A stretch of DNA of 64,000 nt from Anthostomella pinea (lineage: Eukaryota; Ascomycota; Sordariomycetes; Xylariales; Xylariaceae), in NCBI GenBank assembly GCA_963556695.1, contig CAUWAG010000010.1:2480001-2544000 (forward strand), given 5' to 3'. A program made the position numbers and the translations under genes. The notes under the pieces were generated by a model. The model was not told the origin of the DNA. It did not search any database and saw only the letters and a list, made by a program, of their open reading frames with translations. Shown here piece by piece: positions 25,101 through 36,079 of this stretch; position 1 is the first letter of the stretch; every line of letters starts with the position of its first letter.

Positions 25101-28100
25101 CTCTTCGTCTCCCCCTTATCACTACTCCGGCTAGCATCAATAATATCACGGTTATGGAGTGATGACGAGGCCTCGACCTACGCCACCAGACAGAGAGCCG
25201 CTACCACCGGAGCTACTTTTCTGCGCTGCCAGTGACGAGTCTAAGACTAATGGCATGAGCATGTTTGGTTCTCTTCAGAAAGGTCTCTGTCTTCTGCTGC
25301 AAAAGGAGTCAGCCTCAGTTTACAGGTTTGGCAGGAGCCGCGAACGGCATCGAGAATATGACAAGTCGTGTTCTTCGTACTCGTTCCTCGCCGGTCAAAC
25401 CCAAGGAGTTACGATCCCTGCACACTCGCTGCAGGTTGCCTCTCGCAGTCGAACACGATCTTCGACCAGGAAGTCGAATCGGCTGCCATCGGATCTTCAG
25501 CGTAGCATTTGGTATCGGTACTTGAAGGTACGCTTCAATCCTGTCGCGTGGATCATTGGTACATCCTGCAGACTTGCACTCCTACAACGTGCTGCGAATG
25601 TGCGTCGTTGGAGTAAGACAATAATAAACGAGTATAACTCGACCATGAGGGAGGACATTACCGCAGCATCCAATGCATCAGGGGCTCAGCTTACCTCACG
25701 TGGACCACAAAGGCGACAGGTTCATTTCCACGATAGGTTCTGGAGTGCCGGAAGTGGCAAGCTGCAGGACGGACTAGGAAGGCTTCGAACCGATCTCAGC
25801 CCTACAGATGACCAAGGTTACCTCTGCCCTCCGAACCCCAGTCCTTCGCTTCTCACCTTCCGATGGAGCACAACGGAGGGCCATATTCGGCGAGTCTAAC
25901 CCCTTGTCAGACAGCCACGGTTCAGGACCGTAACCTCCTCTGGTAGCCACGAGATAAGGGTACCATGAAGGCTTCGGGCGTGGAACCTAGAATTTCGCTT
26001 CGAGCCGTTTCTTTTTCCGCCCGTCCGGCTCGTTGTTCCACCCAACCTGCTGGGTATTGCGGCCGCAGAGCCTCTAAAGGATTTGAGTAAGCCTGCGTGA
26101 CCACACCTCTTCCCCATTGGGCCTGCAATACCGAAAATGGAAGTAAGACTATCGAGTGCCACGCAATATTCTCACTTTTGACATATCGCATATTCCAACA
26201 TGCTGCCAAAACATCGTCTCCAACTGCAGTCATGGTAGAATCTGGTGTCGCTCGTCAGATTTTTGCTCGGCTTGGCTATTCCCGTTGCATGACCGCCTCG
26301 GCGGCAATATCCAGCGTGGCACTGGTTGTTGTTGGTCATACGAGATAAGCAACGAGGTCTTCCTCTCCATCAGTTTCGCCGGCAGGGTAGAAGCCAGAAT
26401 AGCACCGGTGGTGACGGTCATAGGAGCCGTCATCGGCGCGCTGGAAAGGGTTCGTTTCGCAGATACACCACACCGCGGATTCGACCACCGATTGGAGCAT
26501 TGTCTACAGTCATAGGGCTATGCCAGACAGGACATGCTTGGTTGCCTGCTGCAGCTTGCCGCTGCTCCTAGGCCGAAACCGCCCAACCTGAGGCGGCCGC
26601 CTGTGCTCATCAAATCTTCTCTCCGGAAATGTCAATGATCCAGTCAGACGAGCCCCCAATACCACCGTGATCGGGACGATGCTTCCGACGCTCCTCGCCA
26701 CTCTTCTGACGGGTGGATATCGAGGGCATCGACCAGACAAGGAGCCGAATCGGCCTCGACCACGGCTCCATGTCGTAGTCGCCGGGAGTAGCGGATCTGA
26801 CTGCTGGGCTTCGCCTGGCGTTACATTCGCGTGGCCTGCAGCTCGGTTCGCGAATCTGGTCCTGTACCCCCTCGCTTGGTTGGAGGGCGGAGCGAGGTGG
26901 ATAGGCGGCGCGCACCACGTTGCGTTGTGTCGCATCGACGCTCACACACGCAGGTGATGTACCACTTACAACTCTCCACGCGCGCAGCGCACACACGGCT
27001 GACGCGGTGCAGCATGTTAGCCTCACCGTCTTAGTGTCACAAGGCTGCGAATCCTGCATGGCGTGTGTGGACCGGCCATGCGAAGAAGGCAGGCAGGTAG
27101 GCGTGTGATTCACCATCCCATCATTCCTCCGCAATGCCGCGCCAGAGCCGGCCTGGCACGTGCTTGTCGTACGGCGGTACAGGCCAGTGAATTTATCTTG
27201 TTGCCTTCTCCACGTCTCGCTTTCGTCGTCGCACTGCATTTGTCTCCTACCTGTCGTACCTTCGGCGCAGCTTATTCTCCGCAGGGTGTTGAGATGGCGC
27301 CGGCTAGCTGCACGACACCCTCACCCTCGACCACCGCAGAGTCGCCCGTTCTATGGATCGCAAGAGAGAAAGTAAGGCCGATCGTGCTGCGCGCGATGGG
27401 CTCTCCTTCTGTAAGATGGACCGACGTGCTGCGTAGCGAGACGTGGTCACCCGTCTTACTCACTCTACCTGCTTTTTCTCCACGACTATCACTTTCGCTC
27501 ACCGACTGGGTCTCTGGTCGTTGTTCGCTCGTCCACTCGTTGGATATTTCTGGCATATGGCATGATCGTCATTCAATACTCATCACCCACCCCCTGTCAT
27601 GATCACGACGGCCTTTCTCTGCCGGTCTGACCGCCGCCGCCGCCGTGCATCTCCCCGACGCCGTGGAACGTACCACGGAACTCCGGCCCCCCCTTTTCGG
27701 CCCCTAGTCGCCAGTCGGCCAGAAAGAGAGCGAGGTTGCTGTCGCAATACAGGCTGATCTTTGACGCGCCAAACACATCATACCCCCATACTCAAAATGC
27801 AAATTGAAGATGCAGACGCAGCTGCAAGGCGCACCATATGTATGTATGTACGACGCGGCCGCCCGGCACCCGCTCCGCCCCTCCCCTGCTGATCCTGCAC
27901 TTGTGCTGCAAAGTTTATATGCGCCTTCCCGTCTCTACAGCCCACACCGCATATGGCCCCCAGGTCGTCGCCCAGACTATTTGTTGTAATTTATATGGCC
28001 GACCTGCCGTGAGACCCGGACGCCTCTTCGGACCTCCCGCTGGATGGCTGGGCGGCGCACGGAGTCTTGCGTCTGGATGGGCTCGCTGGCTTCCTTGTGA

Positions 28101-30108
28101 GCAAACGTGCGCGTCTGCGAATGGTCTGTGGTTGGTGCGATATAGAGTGACGGGCTGGTGAATTGGTCGGTTGGTAGGCTGGGAGGTCGGTAGATTCTGG
28201 AGGAGGAACGTGGATAGGTAGGGGGCGCATGTGCGTATGTGTGGGTTACTTGTGCGCACGTCTTGTATGGGTTATTAGGGATACGGCTTGCCAGCTACCT
28301 ACGATATGGCATGACATGGCACCATGGACAGACCACGCCAGCGACACACGCCAACGCCACACGCCAGCAGCAGATCGACACCCCTGCTCGTATGTGGTGC
28401 TTATTGTATAGTGTATAGTGTAGAGTGCAGACCAGCACGACAGAGAGAGAGACCAATGAAATCATGCTCGGATCAGATCAGGCCCCTAGGCTGACAGCAG
28501 ACAGCAGACATACCGGCTCGATTTAGAGCGTGTGGTCTGTCTGTATTGCATGCAGGTGTACGTATGATGCATCGTTTCTGCATGTATGTCTGATCTGCGT
28601 GTCGAGGGACGGAAGCATGTCGTTCGTTCACTGCTTGTCTCAGTAAGAAGGTATTTAGCTGTGTAGGGGGCTGTGTAGATCATGTCCACACACATTCGTA
28701 TCGTGCAAGGAGGTCCTCCTTGCCGTGGTGCAACGCCGTATCCTTCCGCCTGCGAGCGAGGCATCGCGGTCATTTACGCCGCCGCGTGTGCTCTACGCGT
28801 TTGTCTGAACCGGAGCGCTGGGGGCGCGCACTATCTCGGCGAGCTTGACATTGGCCGCAGCTGGTTTTGCTTGAGTGCCGGGGGCGGAACGGCTCCTGGA
28901 ACGGATATCGAATGTTGTCGTGCTTTTCTGTGTTGTGGTCCCTATGTAGAGAGAGTCTGCTGTGTGTTGGATAGTTGTTGACGAAGTGATCTGCCATGGC
29001 TCGGCCATAGTAAATATCGCTGTTGTCAGTGACTTACTCCCTGGCGTTGGTGTCGACCAAAAGAGGGTTTTCCCATATGGGCTGGATGGGCTGGCTTTGC
29101 TACTGTACCTGGTAGGAGAGTTGTTATTTCTGCCTTAGACGGCGAACAAGAACCGAAGAATGCAAGTTGAAATTTTCTTCGGAGGTCTAAGCGTTTGGGT
29201 CACCCCTCGCCAGTCTCCGTCTATATAGGAATATAACTTTGAGATATCTATGCGTGATGCCTGGTACGAGTGCTGTGGAACAGCCAGTCTGAATTTAATG
29301 GATACCTCTTGGTCCTCGTTTGAGGGTCAGGTAAGGTGCTTATTATCTTAATTACGGTATGTTCTAAATTCCTAATAGTTCATCACAGTTCAGAGACATG
29401 GCCGCCCATACTTGTGCCTGATTAGCACCATAGCTACATTTCCTCGCTAATATATACATTACATCTATATCAGCATGAACTGGTCCGAGTCCCTAGTAGC
29501 TGTAGCATATTATAATTTATTAAGGGCCGATCCAACTGTGAGTGAGTGACTAAGTGAGGTATGTAAAGGCATCATCTGAAGTCACAGGACGAACTTCGAG
29601 GGAAAAACACGACGCTAAGCTCAAGACCAAGGACATGGGCAAGTCATACATGATATGTCGAAGAACAGCTCTCTGAACGGCTGTAGGGCACAGAGAGATG
29701 CTGATGCTAGACACAAGTCATGTGAGCACAGCCGTCGCGTCTTGGTTGCTTGAATTGCGTGGGTGATCCACCCGTCTATTCTGAGCAACGCATTTGTCCC
29801 CTTTCGGTTCTTATTGTGTGTCTGAAAGAACGCGATACTTAAAGGGTAAGTTGAATACAACCGGCGAAGTGATAACATGTTTCTGGGGCCACAATCAGCC
29901 TCTAAACTCGAGGATCGGTTTCCCTAAGGTTTGGCAGATTGCAGTAGGTTATCTGACTTTCAAACCTTCCAACACAAGCTAACTACCTACTAGACTGGCA
30001 GTTGATTCAAGGGCCACTGAGGCGTACCCCCCTATAGGTGAGAACCACCTCTCGACGCGACAAGCATGAAGAACCTGGAGTGCATCCACACCTCTATCAG
30101 AGGCTCCT
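13118..30108. other. About 17 kb without a supported gene
   Basis: Open frames are numerous but short, overlapping and without recognisable domains. The longest (18369-19256 and 25159-25899 plus; 26610-27239 minus) have no hydrophobic core pattern, motif or coding-like codon use that I can defend. The base composition is mixed rather than AT-rich, so this is not a typical RIP island. Small features seen: an alternating GC tract near 13937-13951, GATGGC repeats near 14404-14430, a run of 13 C at 24001-24013, and two copies of the palindrome TACCTAGGTA (14354-14363, 21709-21718). No tRNA with both A and B boxes was found. Confidence 0.5.
24001..24013. repeat. Poly(C) run of 13
   Basis: Thirteen consecutive C in an otherwise mixed spacer; a homopolymer of this length is a likely assembly or polymorphism hotspot. 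Confidence 0.9.
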
Positions 30109-31052
30109 TCAAGCAGAGAACCTCTTTGCTAGGAACTTTTCCATGGCACCAGTGACGCCATCTGGATCCTCAAGCGGGCTCCAATGCGCACAATCAAGCG
30201 TGGCTTCCTCGAGATCAGGGCAAAAGCCGCCTTGCTTGGCCGCGTCCATGGCCTCGGGCCGGCACACAGGATCATCCGAGCAGGCAATGTACAGCATCGG
30301 AACCCAAACAACGAGCCTTTCCCGCGGGATGGCATTGTCCTTCTCATGTTATACGTTTAATTGTTCGCCTTGTAGTCACAAACAGGGCCCTCAAACCCGT
30401 CCCTCTGGAACCTCTCTACGAACGCGCGCTTCAATTTCGCATCTTTGGCGTAGTCACGCACCTCGACGTTGCTGTCTCCGCTCTCGTCGAGTAGCCACTC
30501 CTTCCACTTTCCGCACCGGCAGAGGAGCTGCAGCATCCAGTCCGGTGGCGCGCCGTGCATCCCGTCGTAGACCCGGTCGGCGTGTGCTTTCAGGATCGCG
30601 GGTGCCTCGTCGGTGATCAGGGAACTCCTGATATGCGAGCAGCGGATGCCCGACGGCTTTCTCCAGGTTATCGTTCGTCTTGACCAAGTCGAACGGTTCT
30701 GGGGACGGCAGGATATAGCCGACGTTCAGCAGAACCAGCCCGCTCACCCGCTCGGGATGATAGGCATACAGGCGTTGGGCGACGGCGGAGCCCCAATCGT
30801 GGCCCACGGATACGACGGTGTCGATACGACGGTGTCAACGCCTTCAGCATCCAATACCTCGGTTAGATCTCGAGTGTGTGCCGACATTCCGTATGCCGAA
30901 GGATCCGTTTGCCAGATGTGTGCGTCGTCGGGGAAACCGTGCTGAAGAAGCAGGGTCGGGGCATTCTTGGCGATTGTGTCGGGATCGGACACGTAGTAGG
31001 TGTACGTGAATCCCCGAGACGACCGGATAGACTTCTTCGAGAGTGCTTCCAT
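30109..31052 (-). pseudogene. Epoxide-hydrolase-like alpha/beta hydrolase, frame-broken
   Basis: Minus-strand pieces add up to a full-length alpha/beta hydrolase of roughly 310 residues starting at ATG 31052 (MEALSKK). Family marks: oxyanion motif HGFPD, nucleophile elbow GHDWGSA with the Asp of epoxide hydrolases, and a C-terminal AHWSPLE that corresponds to the catalytic His region. The reading frame is broken at least three times: a 14-bp tandem duplication immediately before the nucleophile elbow (30809-30836), an extra C in a CCC run near 30624, and a stop or shift near 30358. With the 14-bp copy counted once, the frame runs directly into the elbow. It is therefore best read as a recent pseudogene or a poorly assembled gene. 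A haloalkane dehalogenase is the main alternative, since the elbow is similar. Confidence 0.7.
30809..30836. repeat. 14-bp tandem duplication inside hydrolase gene
   Basis: GATACGACGGTGTC occurs twice back to back (30809-30822 and 30823-30836). Fourteen is not a multiple of three, so the second copy shifts the frame exactly before the GHDWG motif. Confidence 0.95.
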
Positions 31053-32501
31053 CGTGGTTTGAATGACTTTTGGTAGTTGAAAGCGCAGCATGGGAGGAGC
31101 ATGTTGCTCCTGTCGTATACCCCTTGGGTTGTGGAGTAGCGTGGCGCAGTTGAGGGGTACGGTTGTTGGCGACAGGACGCGGGTGAGTTGACTATTGGGC
31201 GCGGGCATGGATACAATGGAGCCTCAATCTGGGCACCTCTTTGACACCTGAGGTCTCGTACTCTCAAGGCTACATGGGCTCACTGCGAACACGCCCGTCG
31301 GAAGTCTGTAGATCGATAAGTCAGGGGCTATGGCCCTGGATCATCGTTTCACTGACTACCCTTTGGTGCACGTAACGGTTCACCGACGGCAAGGGGGCAT
31401 CGTCATTCTCAACCTGCTTATGGATATGGCGTGTAGCTTTTCGAAAATACTGCTTCTCATCAGCCTTGAGATCTCCCCTTGCCTTGAAGTGGGCATAGAG
31501 TGCGCTTACTGCACACCTTCGAGTCGTCTGCAAAAGACATCCCTAGCATTGAGCAAGCTTCTCCTACATAAGATCACGACTTACGCCCCTTCATGGTCCT
31601 TGAGCAGCGGTTGCAACACGCTGTGCCACCTAGGAAGCGCGGATCTGGAACTACTCGTGCAATGAGGGAGGCGTACCCCAGCCCTAACCCTAACCCTACG
31701 CCCATGTTGTTCGTCGGACCGATGAGGTCTTGAGATGAGGTGTGTTGATCTACAGTTAATAACATAGATAAATATGTTAGATATAGTGGTTGTATGTCGA
31801 AGTGTACTTATATGTATCCGGGATGCCTGGATGCTTGGAAGATGCTCAAAATGCATTAGATCGTTTGAGTCGGCATGTCCTGCTATCCGAAGTTCGTCGA
31901 CAAGTCGGAGTGTTGGCATCGCTTTTTGCAACAGTTCAGGCGGCAAGAGTTAGTGATGCAGCACTGCATGCCTCTGTGTGCCTTTGGGTGCTTCTTGGAG
32001 GGTATGTTTGCCGGGGTGTCTCAGCCCCTGGGAATAGGGGTATCTGAGCCCCTATACCCTGGTGCTTCGCCCTAGCTCGATGATGCTGCTAGGTAGCCCG
32101 GTCAGTCAGAGTGCGGCTAAACTCACGTTGGTCGCGAGGATGCAGAAGGCGATGACTGTGAACAGTCATTGCACCTTGGGTCAGTTTGAGTCTAGACGGC
32201 CTGATGCCTCGCTGGTGGTGCCGTTGTGCACACAATCAACATGAAAACCCGTATTGAGACCAGCCTCCTCCCGCCACGATGCGAAACTCCATAGCCATTT
32301 TCGACGATTGAGGTACATTGGTACTCCACGTAACCTCACAAAGGTTACTACCATATTGTCCTTGCTCCTGCCATGCTAGGCATAAGTATGCCTACATGAT
32401 CATGATATTGCAATGGAATGAATAAGCAGCCCAGTGTCACGGCACAAAATCTGGGGTCTGGTTCCCAGTACGCACGTCTCTTCGCTGCCTGCACTCCGCA
32501 C
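31053..32501. other. Intergenic, no supported gene apart from a telomere-like repeat
   Basis: No frame with a recognisable domain. The stretch contains the (CCCTAA) repeat annotated separately and otherwise nothing I can interpret. Confidence 0.5.
31682..31698. repeat. Interstitial telomere-type repeat (CCCTAA)2CCCTA
   Basis: Nearly three perfect units of the TTAGGG complement, the usual telomere repeat of filamentous ascomycetes, embedded in single-copy-looking DNA. Confidence 0.85.
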
Positions 32502-33203
32502 TCATAATCGAGTAGCGAGGAGCCTCGTGACCTCGAGGTGACCGTTACGCGCGGCATAGAAGATGGGCAGGCGACCGTCAATGTCGTGGGCCTTCGCATC
32601 TTCAGATTCCAAAGCTCGACAAGCTGTGCTGCTGCCGACTGCTGCAGCATAATGCAGCAATGTCATTCCCGTTGGATAATGGGGCGGTACGATCGAGGCT
32701 GGCAACCACCGAAGATCGGAAGCGAGTGTCTTGCCAGGTCTGGGCGTATCAGATAATCTGACAACATAGTAGAATGACTGGCCCCAAATGTCCTCGTAGA
32801 AGTAGCTCCAAGGCTGGCGACGAAATGTTTCGACTGCACTCTTTCGGTCTCGCAGCCAATTAAGCTGCCCCGATGCGTCGATGTTCAACATGTGCCGCCG
32901 GTGCTGATGTAACCAGTTCCAGAGGAAAGAAAAATCGACGAAGGTGTCGCTTTGAAGGTCGCAGTCCCACCAAGCGTAAATTAAGCTGGATGGGAGGACT
33001 AGCGATTTTGTCATTGGATGATGTATTTTCACGCTAAATATCTCTTCCAACTGGAGTACGAGATCTATCCATAGACAGTTGAGCCTTTCCCACGCCGGTT
33101 TGAAGAAAGAAGCCCGGTCGCCGGAGAAGGACTGTAACATGAGCTTGAGAGCACCTTCAAACGAGTCGGTATCCTCATCATCCCTCAGCGAGCTCCATTC
33201 CAT
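32502..33203 (-). CDS. Ankyrin-repeat protein fragment
   Basis: The frame from ATG 33203 (MEWSSLRDDE) gives 233 residues. The N-terminal two thirds is rich in Trp and aromatic residues, with no known domain. The C-terminal part has one clear ankyrin repeat, TGMTLLHYAAAVG, followed by a second start, DIDGRLPIFYAARNGHLEV. The frame then ends abruptly after the second repeat, whereas fungal relatives usually carry many repeats. This suggests truncation or a missed intron. The same frame is open upstream to about 33347 without an ATG. Another minus frame (33439-33185) overlaps the start and could be an upstream exon. Fungal ankyrin proteins of this kind often follow NACHT domains, but no P-loop is visible here. 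Function unknown. Confidence 0.5.
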   Translation of the reverse strand: MEWSSLRDDEDTDSFEGALKLMLQSFSGDRASFFKPAWERLNCLWIDLVLQLEEIFSVKIHHPMTKSLVLPSSLIYAWWDCDLQSDTFVDFSFLWNWLHQHRRHMLNIDASGQLNWLRDRKSAVETFRRQPWSYFYEDIWGQSFYYVVRLSDTPRPGKTLASDLRWLPASIVPPHYPTGMTLLHYAAAVGSSTACRALESEDAKAHDIDGRLPIFYAARNGHLEVTRLLATRL

Positions 33204-33363
33204 ATCCCCGATTGACACCAGACATTGTGTCTTTTGGGGTTCGACTGAGCCAGGGAAGAAAGTACCTGTCGTAGTAGTATGCGCTCCGCGCTTCGTGGCT
33301 TCGTTGTCTCCAGTCGAGCCCAACCCGCGTTGTTCAGTGCGCCCCAAAGGTCAACGACGGATC

Positions 33364-33432
33364 GATGCAAATTCTGTAGCAGACGCAAATTCTGTAGCCT
33401 CCGAGGATCCATGGGCGGAGGATCCATGGGAT
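33364..33432. repeat. Two adjacent short tandem duplications (18 bp and 15 bp)
   Basis: An 18-bp unit sharing GCAAATTCTGTAGC is repeated at 33364-33399, and a 15-bp unit GAGGATCCATGGG(C/A)(G/T) at 33403-33432. Both lengths are multiples of three, so the overlapping minus frame would gain repeated peptides (MDPPP/MDPRR, LQNLR/LQNLH) without a shift. Confidence 0.85.
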
Positions 33433-33439
33433 TTCCCAA

Positions 33440-34602
33440 GACATCTATTAGCCTTGCTTTCTGGCGGTGAGAACAGAGAGCTCAGTTCTCAGCATCTGGA
33501 GGACGAAGGTAGCATCCATTCTGGGTTCAATCAGCCCAGGTTCCCATGGTCCTCACAAGCGATTCACTACATTCCTGATGGGCAGTGGTGCAAGAAAGTC
33601 ATTTACAAGTCTTGGAGATCCCATCGCTGCTCGGCAGCTGATCTCGACGGCGTTTGAATTGGCGTGCCAGGTCCGCTGACGAGTCTTGGAGCGTATTCAT
33701 ATCTGGAACTCGTCGTTTCCCCGATGTGTCCTGTCACTGCATCGTCAACGGCCCTTCCTGCGTTACGCAGATAATCAGATTATCTCTGGATGATGACGGA
33801 TGTGAGCAGAGGCCCTGGTGCTCCGGAGTCATTTGCTGTGTGGCCTCGGTCTTCGCCCCCTTTTCACTCCTTATCTTCACATCGGTGCCCTCGTGTTGCA
33901 CGGTAATTTCGCAAGCTCCTCAATTACGAAGTGAGAGCTGGGAACTGCGAACTGCGAAGGGGGACCGCGGAGAGACGTCAGACGGACTTTCTTACCTAGT
34001 CAGCAAGGCTCTGGATCTCCTCGGGCCACCAGCGTTTTCGCCATTCTCATGCCTGGGTATGCGTGGTTATGAAGCCGAAGAAAGAAGCGCAAGGGCCGTA
34101 TCAACCGCTCTAGTTAAGCGTCACGATCAACGCCAGACACGTTCGAGCTGGGATTGACAGAGGTTTGCATGTGTTGTATTCCTATTCGACGTGAAGCTGG
34201 TAGTGTCAGCGGTGAACATACCGTGGCCTTTCTCTCAAATGAACTCGGTTCGCAGTTATCACCAAATCTCACTTCCCAGTTATTACCACCGCAATGATCA
34301 ATAGACCATTATTTCATCGAGTAAATACACATAGCTGGCTACCTCACCCTTTGCGCCGCCCATTTCCCAGAAATGGGAACCACCTACTATATGATAGGAC
34401 GTGAAAGTGAGAGTGAAAGTAAACGTAGGGGCTGCTTTCTAACTGTATGGGTGAATATAGTAACGTAAGTGTGTGTATGTGTCTCAGTATAAGAAGCACA
34501 CCGCAATCTACGCAAAGCAAAACCAAACGATATATTACAACACAATAAACCTTAAAGCGTCATATTGCTCAAGGTGGTACCCCTACCCATCCCGAGGTTG
34601 CC
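33440..34602. other. Intergenic, no supported gene
   Basis: Short overlapping frames only; no domain, repeat or RNA gene recognised. Confidence 0.5.
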
Positions 34603-34785
34603 ATGTCTGCACAGCCGGAGCACCACCTGGAAGTAGAGCCTCATATCAATAAAGAACACATATGAAACCCGGGTCCGCGGGGACATCTCTACGAAGAAGG
34701 TGCCATTATCGACCTCACACCTGGACACCTACCTGGCCCAGGAACCAACATCGACCGAGAAATTATACCCTTACTTAAGCGTTGA
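34603..34785 (+). pseudogene. Short frame with one internal stop, unknown
   Basis: From ATG 34603 the frame runs 60 codons with a single TGA at 34663-34665. The part after the stop (LYEEGAIIDLTPGHLPGPG) has coding-like composition, with C-ending codons and a Gly/Pro pattern. It ends at TGA 34783, 143 bp before the small membrane peptide. TGA could come from CGA by one C-to-T change. I do not recognise the family. It may be a first exon of the next gene, but no convincing donor is visible. Confidence 0.3.
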
Positions 34786-34928
34786 ACACCACAACAGCCC
34801 TCTACAAACATTCTCTTGGAAATTCACGGAGCTACTTGCCTGTAACGCTAGGCTCTAGCAGCAATACACGCCTCTTGCACTACCTTGCGACGCTTCACCC
34901 GACATAGGCCCACGACATAGGCTCAGCC

Positions 34929-35165
34929 ATGCCGAATGAACCTCTACGACCCCGAGAAGTGCCTTCGGGCAACCTACTTGATCTCCAATCCATTCTAAGC
35001 ATCATCTCTATCTTCCTTGCCATTATCGGCCTCGTCTTGGCCTGTTGCCAGCTACACGTCGCCCGTCTCCAATTCCGCCAGGCACACAACCAGCTCCGTC
35101 AGGCGCGAACTGACAACGCGCAAGTCAGAAGACTTATCTACACCATCATCTCCAACCTTGGATAG
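34929..35165 (+). CDS. Small single-pass membrane peptide, hypothetical
   Basis: ATG 34929 opens 78 residues: a polar N-terminus, one strongly hydrophobic helix (ILSIISIFLAIIGLVLACC, about residues 22-40), then a Gln/Arg-rich amphipathic stretch with heptad-like spacing (LQFRQAHNQLRQARTDN). The codons favour C in third position, as in the real genes of this window, which argues for coding. No signal cleavage site is apparent, so a membrane anchor with a cytosolic or lumenal helix is the likely topology. No family recognised. It could be the last exon of a longer gene that includes the broken frame just upstream. Confidence 0.45.
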   Translation: MPNEPLRPREVPSGNLLDLQSILSIISIFLAIIGLVLACCQLHVARLQFRQAHNQLRQARTDNAQVRRLIYTIISNLG

Positions 35166-36079
35166 CTCAAAGTAAATTTGCCTCATCTCGAGTTGACTGT
35201 CAGTAGACATGCGCTCTACTTCCTCTCTTTCTGGGCAGAGCTCGGCCCGTACTTCTTCACTTCCCACCGGTCACTTGACTTTCAGCCCTTGTCTAAGTGT
35301 CTTGTCAAAAAGCAGTGCCCTTCACGGAAGAAGATGACCACTAGCCAATAGAGACCTGCTGAATGCTGCCCAGGCATGGGAATGGGCCAATCAAGTCTGA
35401 TCGATTTTGCTGATTCTTACCGTGACTAGATCCGCCCTCCTTCAAGAGTCACGACTCTCCGAGCATCACGATGGGGGAAGACAGCGTATATTATTGGAAA
35501 TATATATATATATATATACAGACGAAGCCTTCCGGTGGCATAGGGAGCAGGCGACCGTTCATCTGCAAGGTTGTGCCCGGGGCCGTTACTACATCATGAC
35601 GTTTTTGCAAAGGGGCAAAAGCTTGGTGCTCCGCCGGACAGCAAGCATAGTTAGGCTCATACAGTCCCGCTGAGACGGTCCTTAGGCGGCTTAGATAATA
35701 ATTCATGGCAATCATCTGGACTGGGCGCTCGGTGCTGTGGCAACAAGGTCTGGTCATTGCACAATTATCCGACCATGTTGGGACACCTTAAGCGTCTAGG
35801 GAGGGAATTGGATTGTATGGTTCACTCCGGAAAGGGGGCACTCCATCAGAACTTAGGTGCGGATCCTATCTCAAAGGGGCTGTATATGGTATACGCTATG
35901 ACACGATAAGAGGTATTCCACTCCTATTCCAATTCATTCTCAAAAAGCGATATCTTTTATCCATGTTGACATGTCCCTATCTCAATTGAACGCCCCAGCC
36001 ATGCAATGATATCCATACAACACAAGACACAATACAGGGTGAGAGTGAACAGGCCTCTACCAAAAGGTCTCCAATTCGC
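35166..36079. other. Intergenic, short AT microsatellite
   Basis: Contains an alternating (TA)n tract at about 35500-35518. No reading frame with a recognisable domain. Confidence 0.5.

Noticed and set aside
25159..25899. 246-codon plus-strand frame
   Set aside because: No domain, no coding-type codon bias, no splice context; in a region full of similar overlapping frames.
26610..27239. 209-codon minus-strand frame
   Set aside because: No recognisable feature and no support from neighbours.
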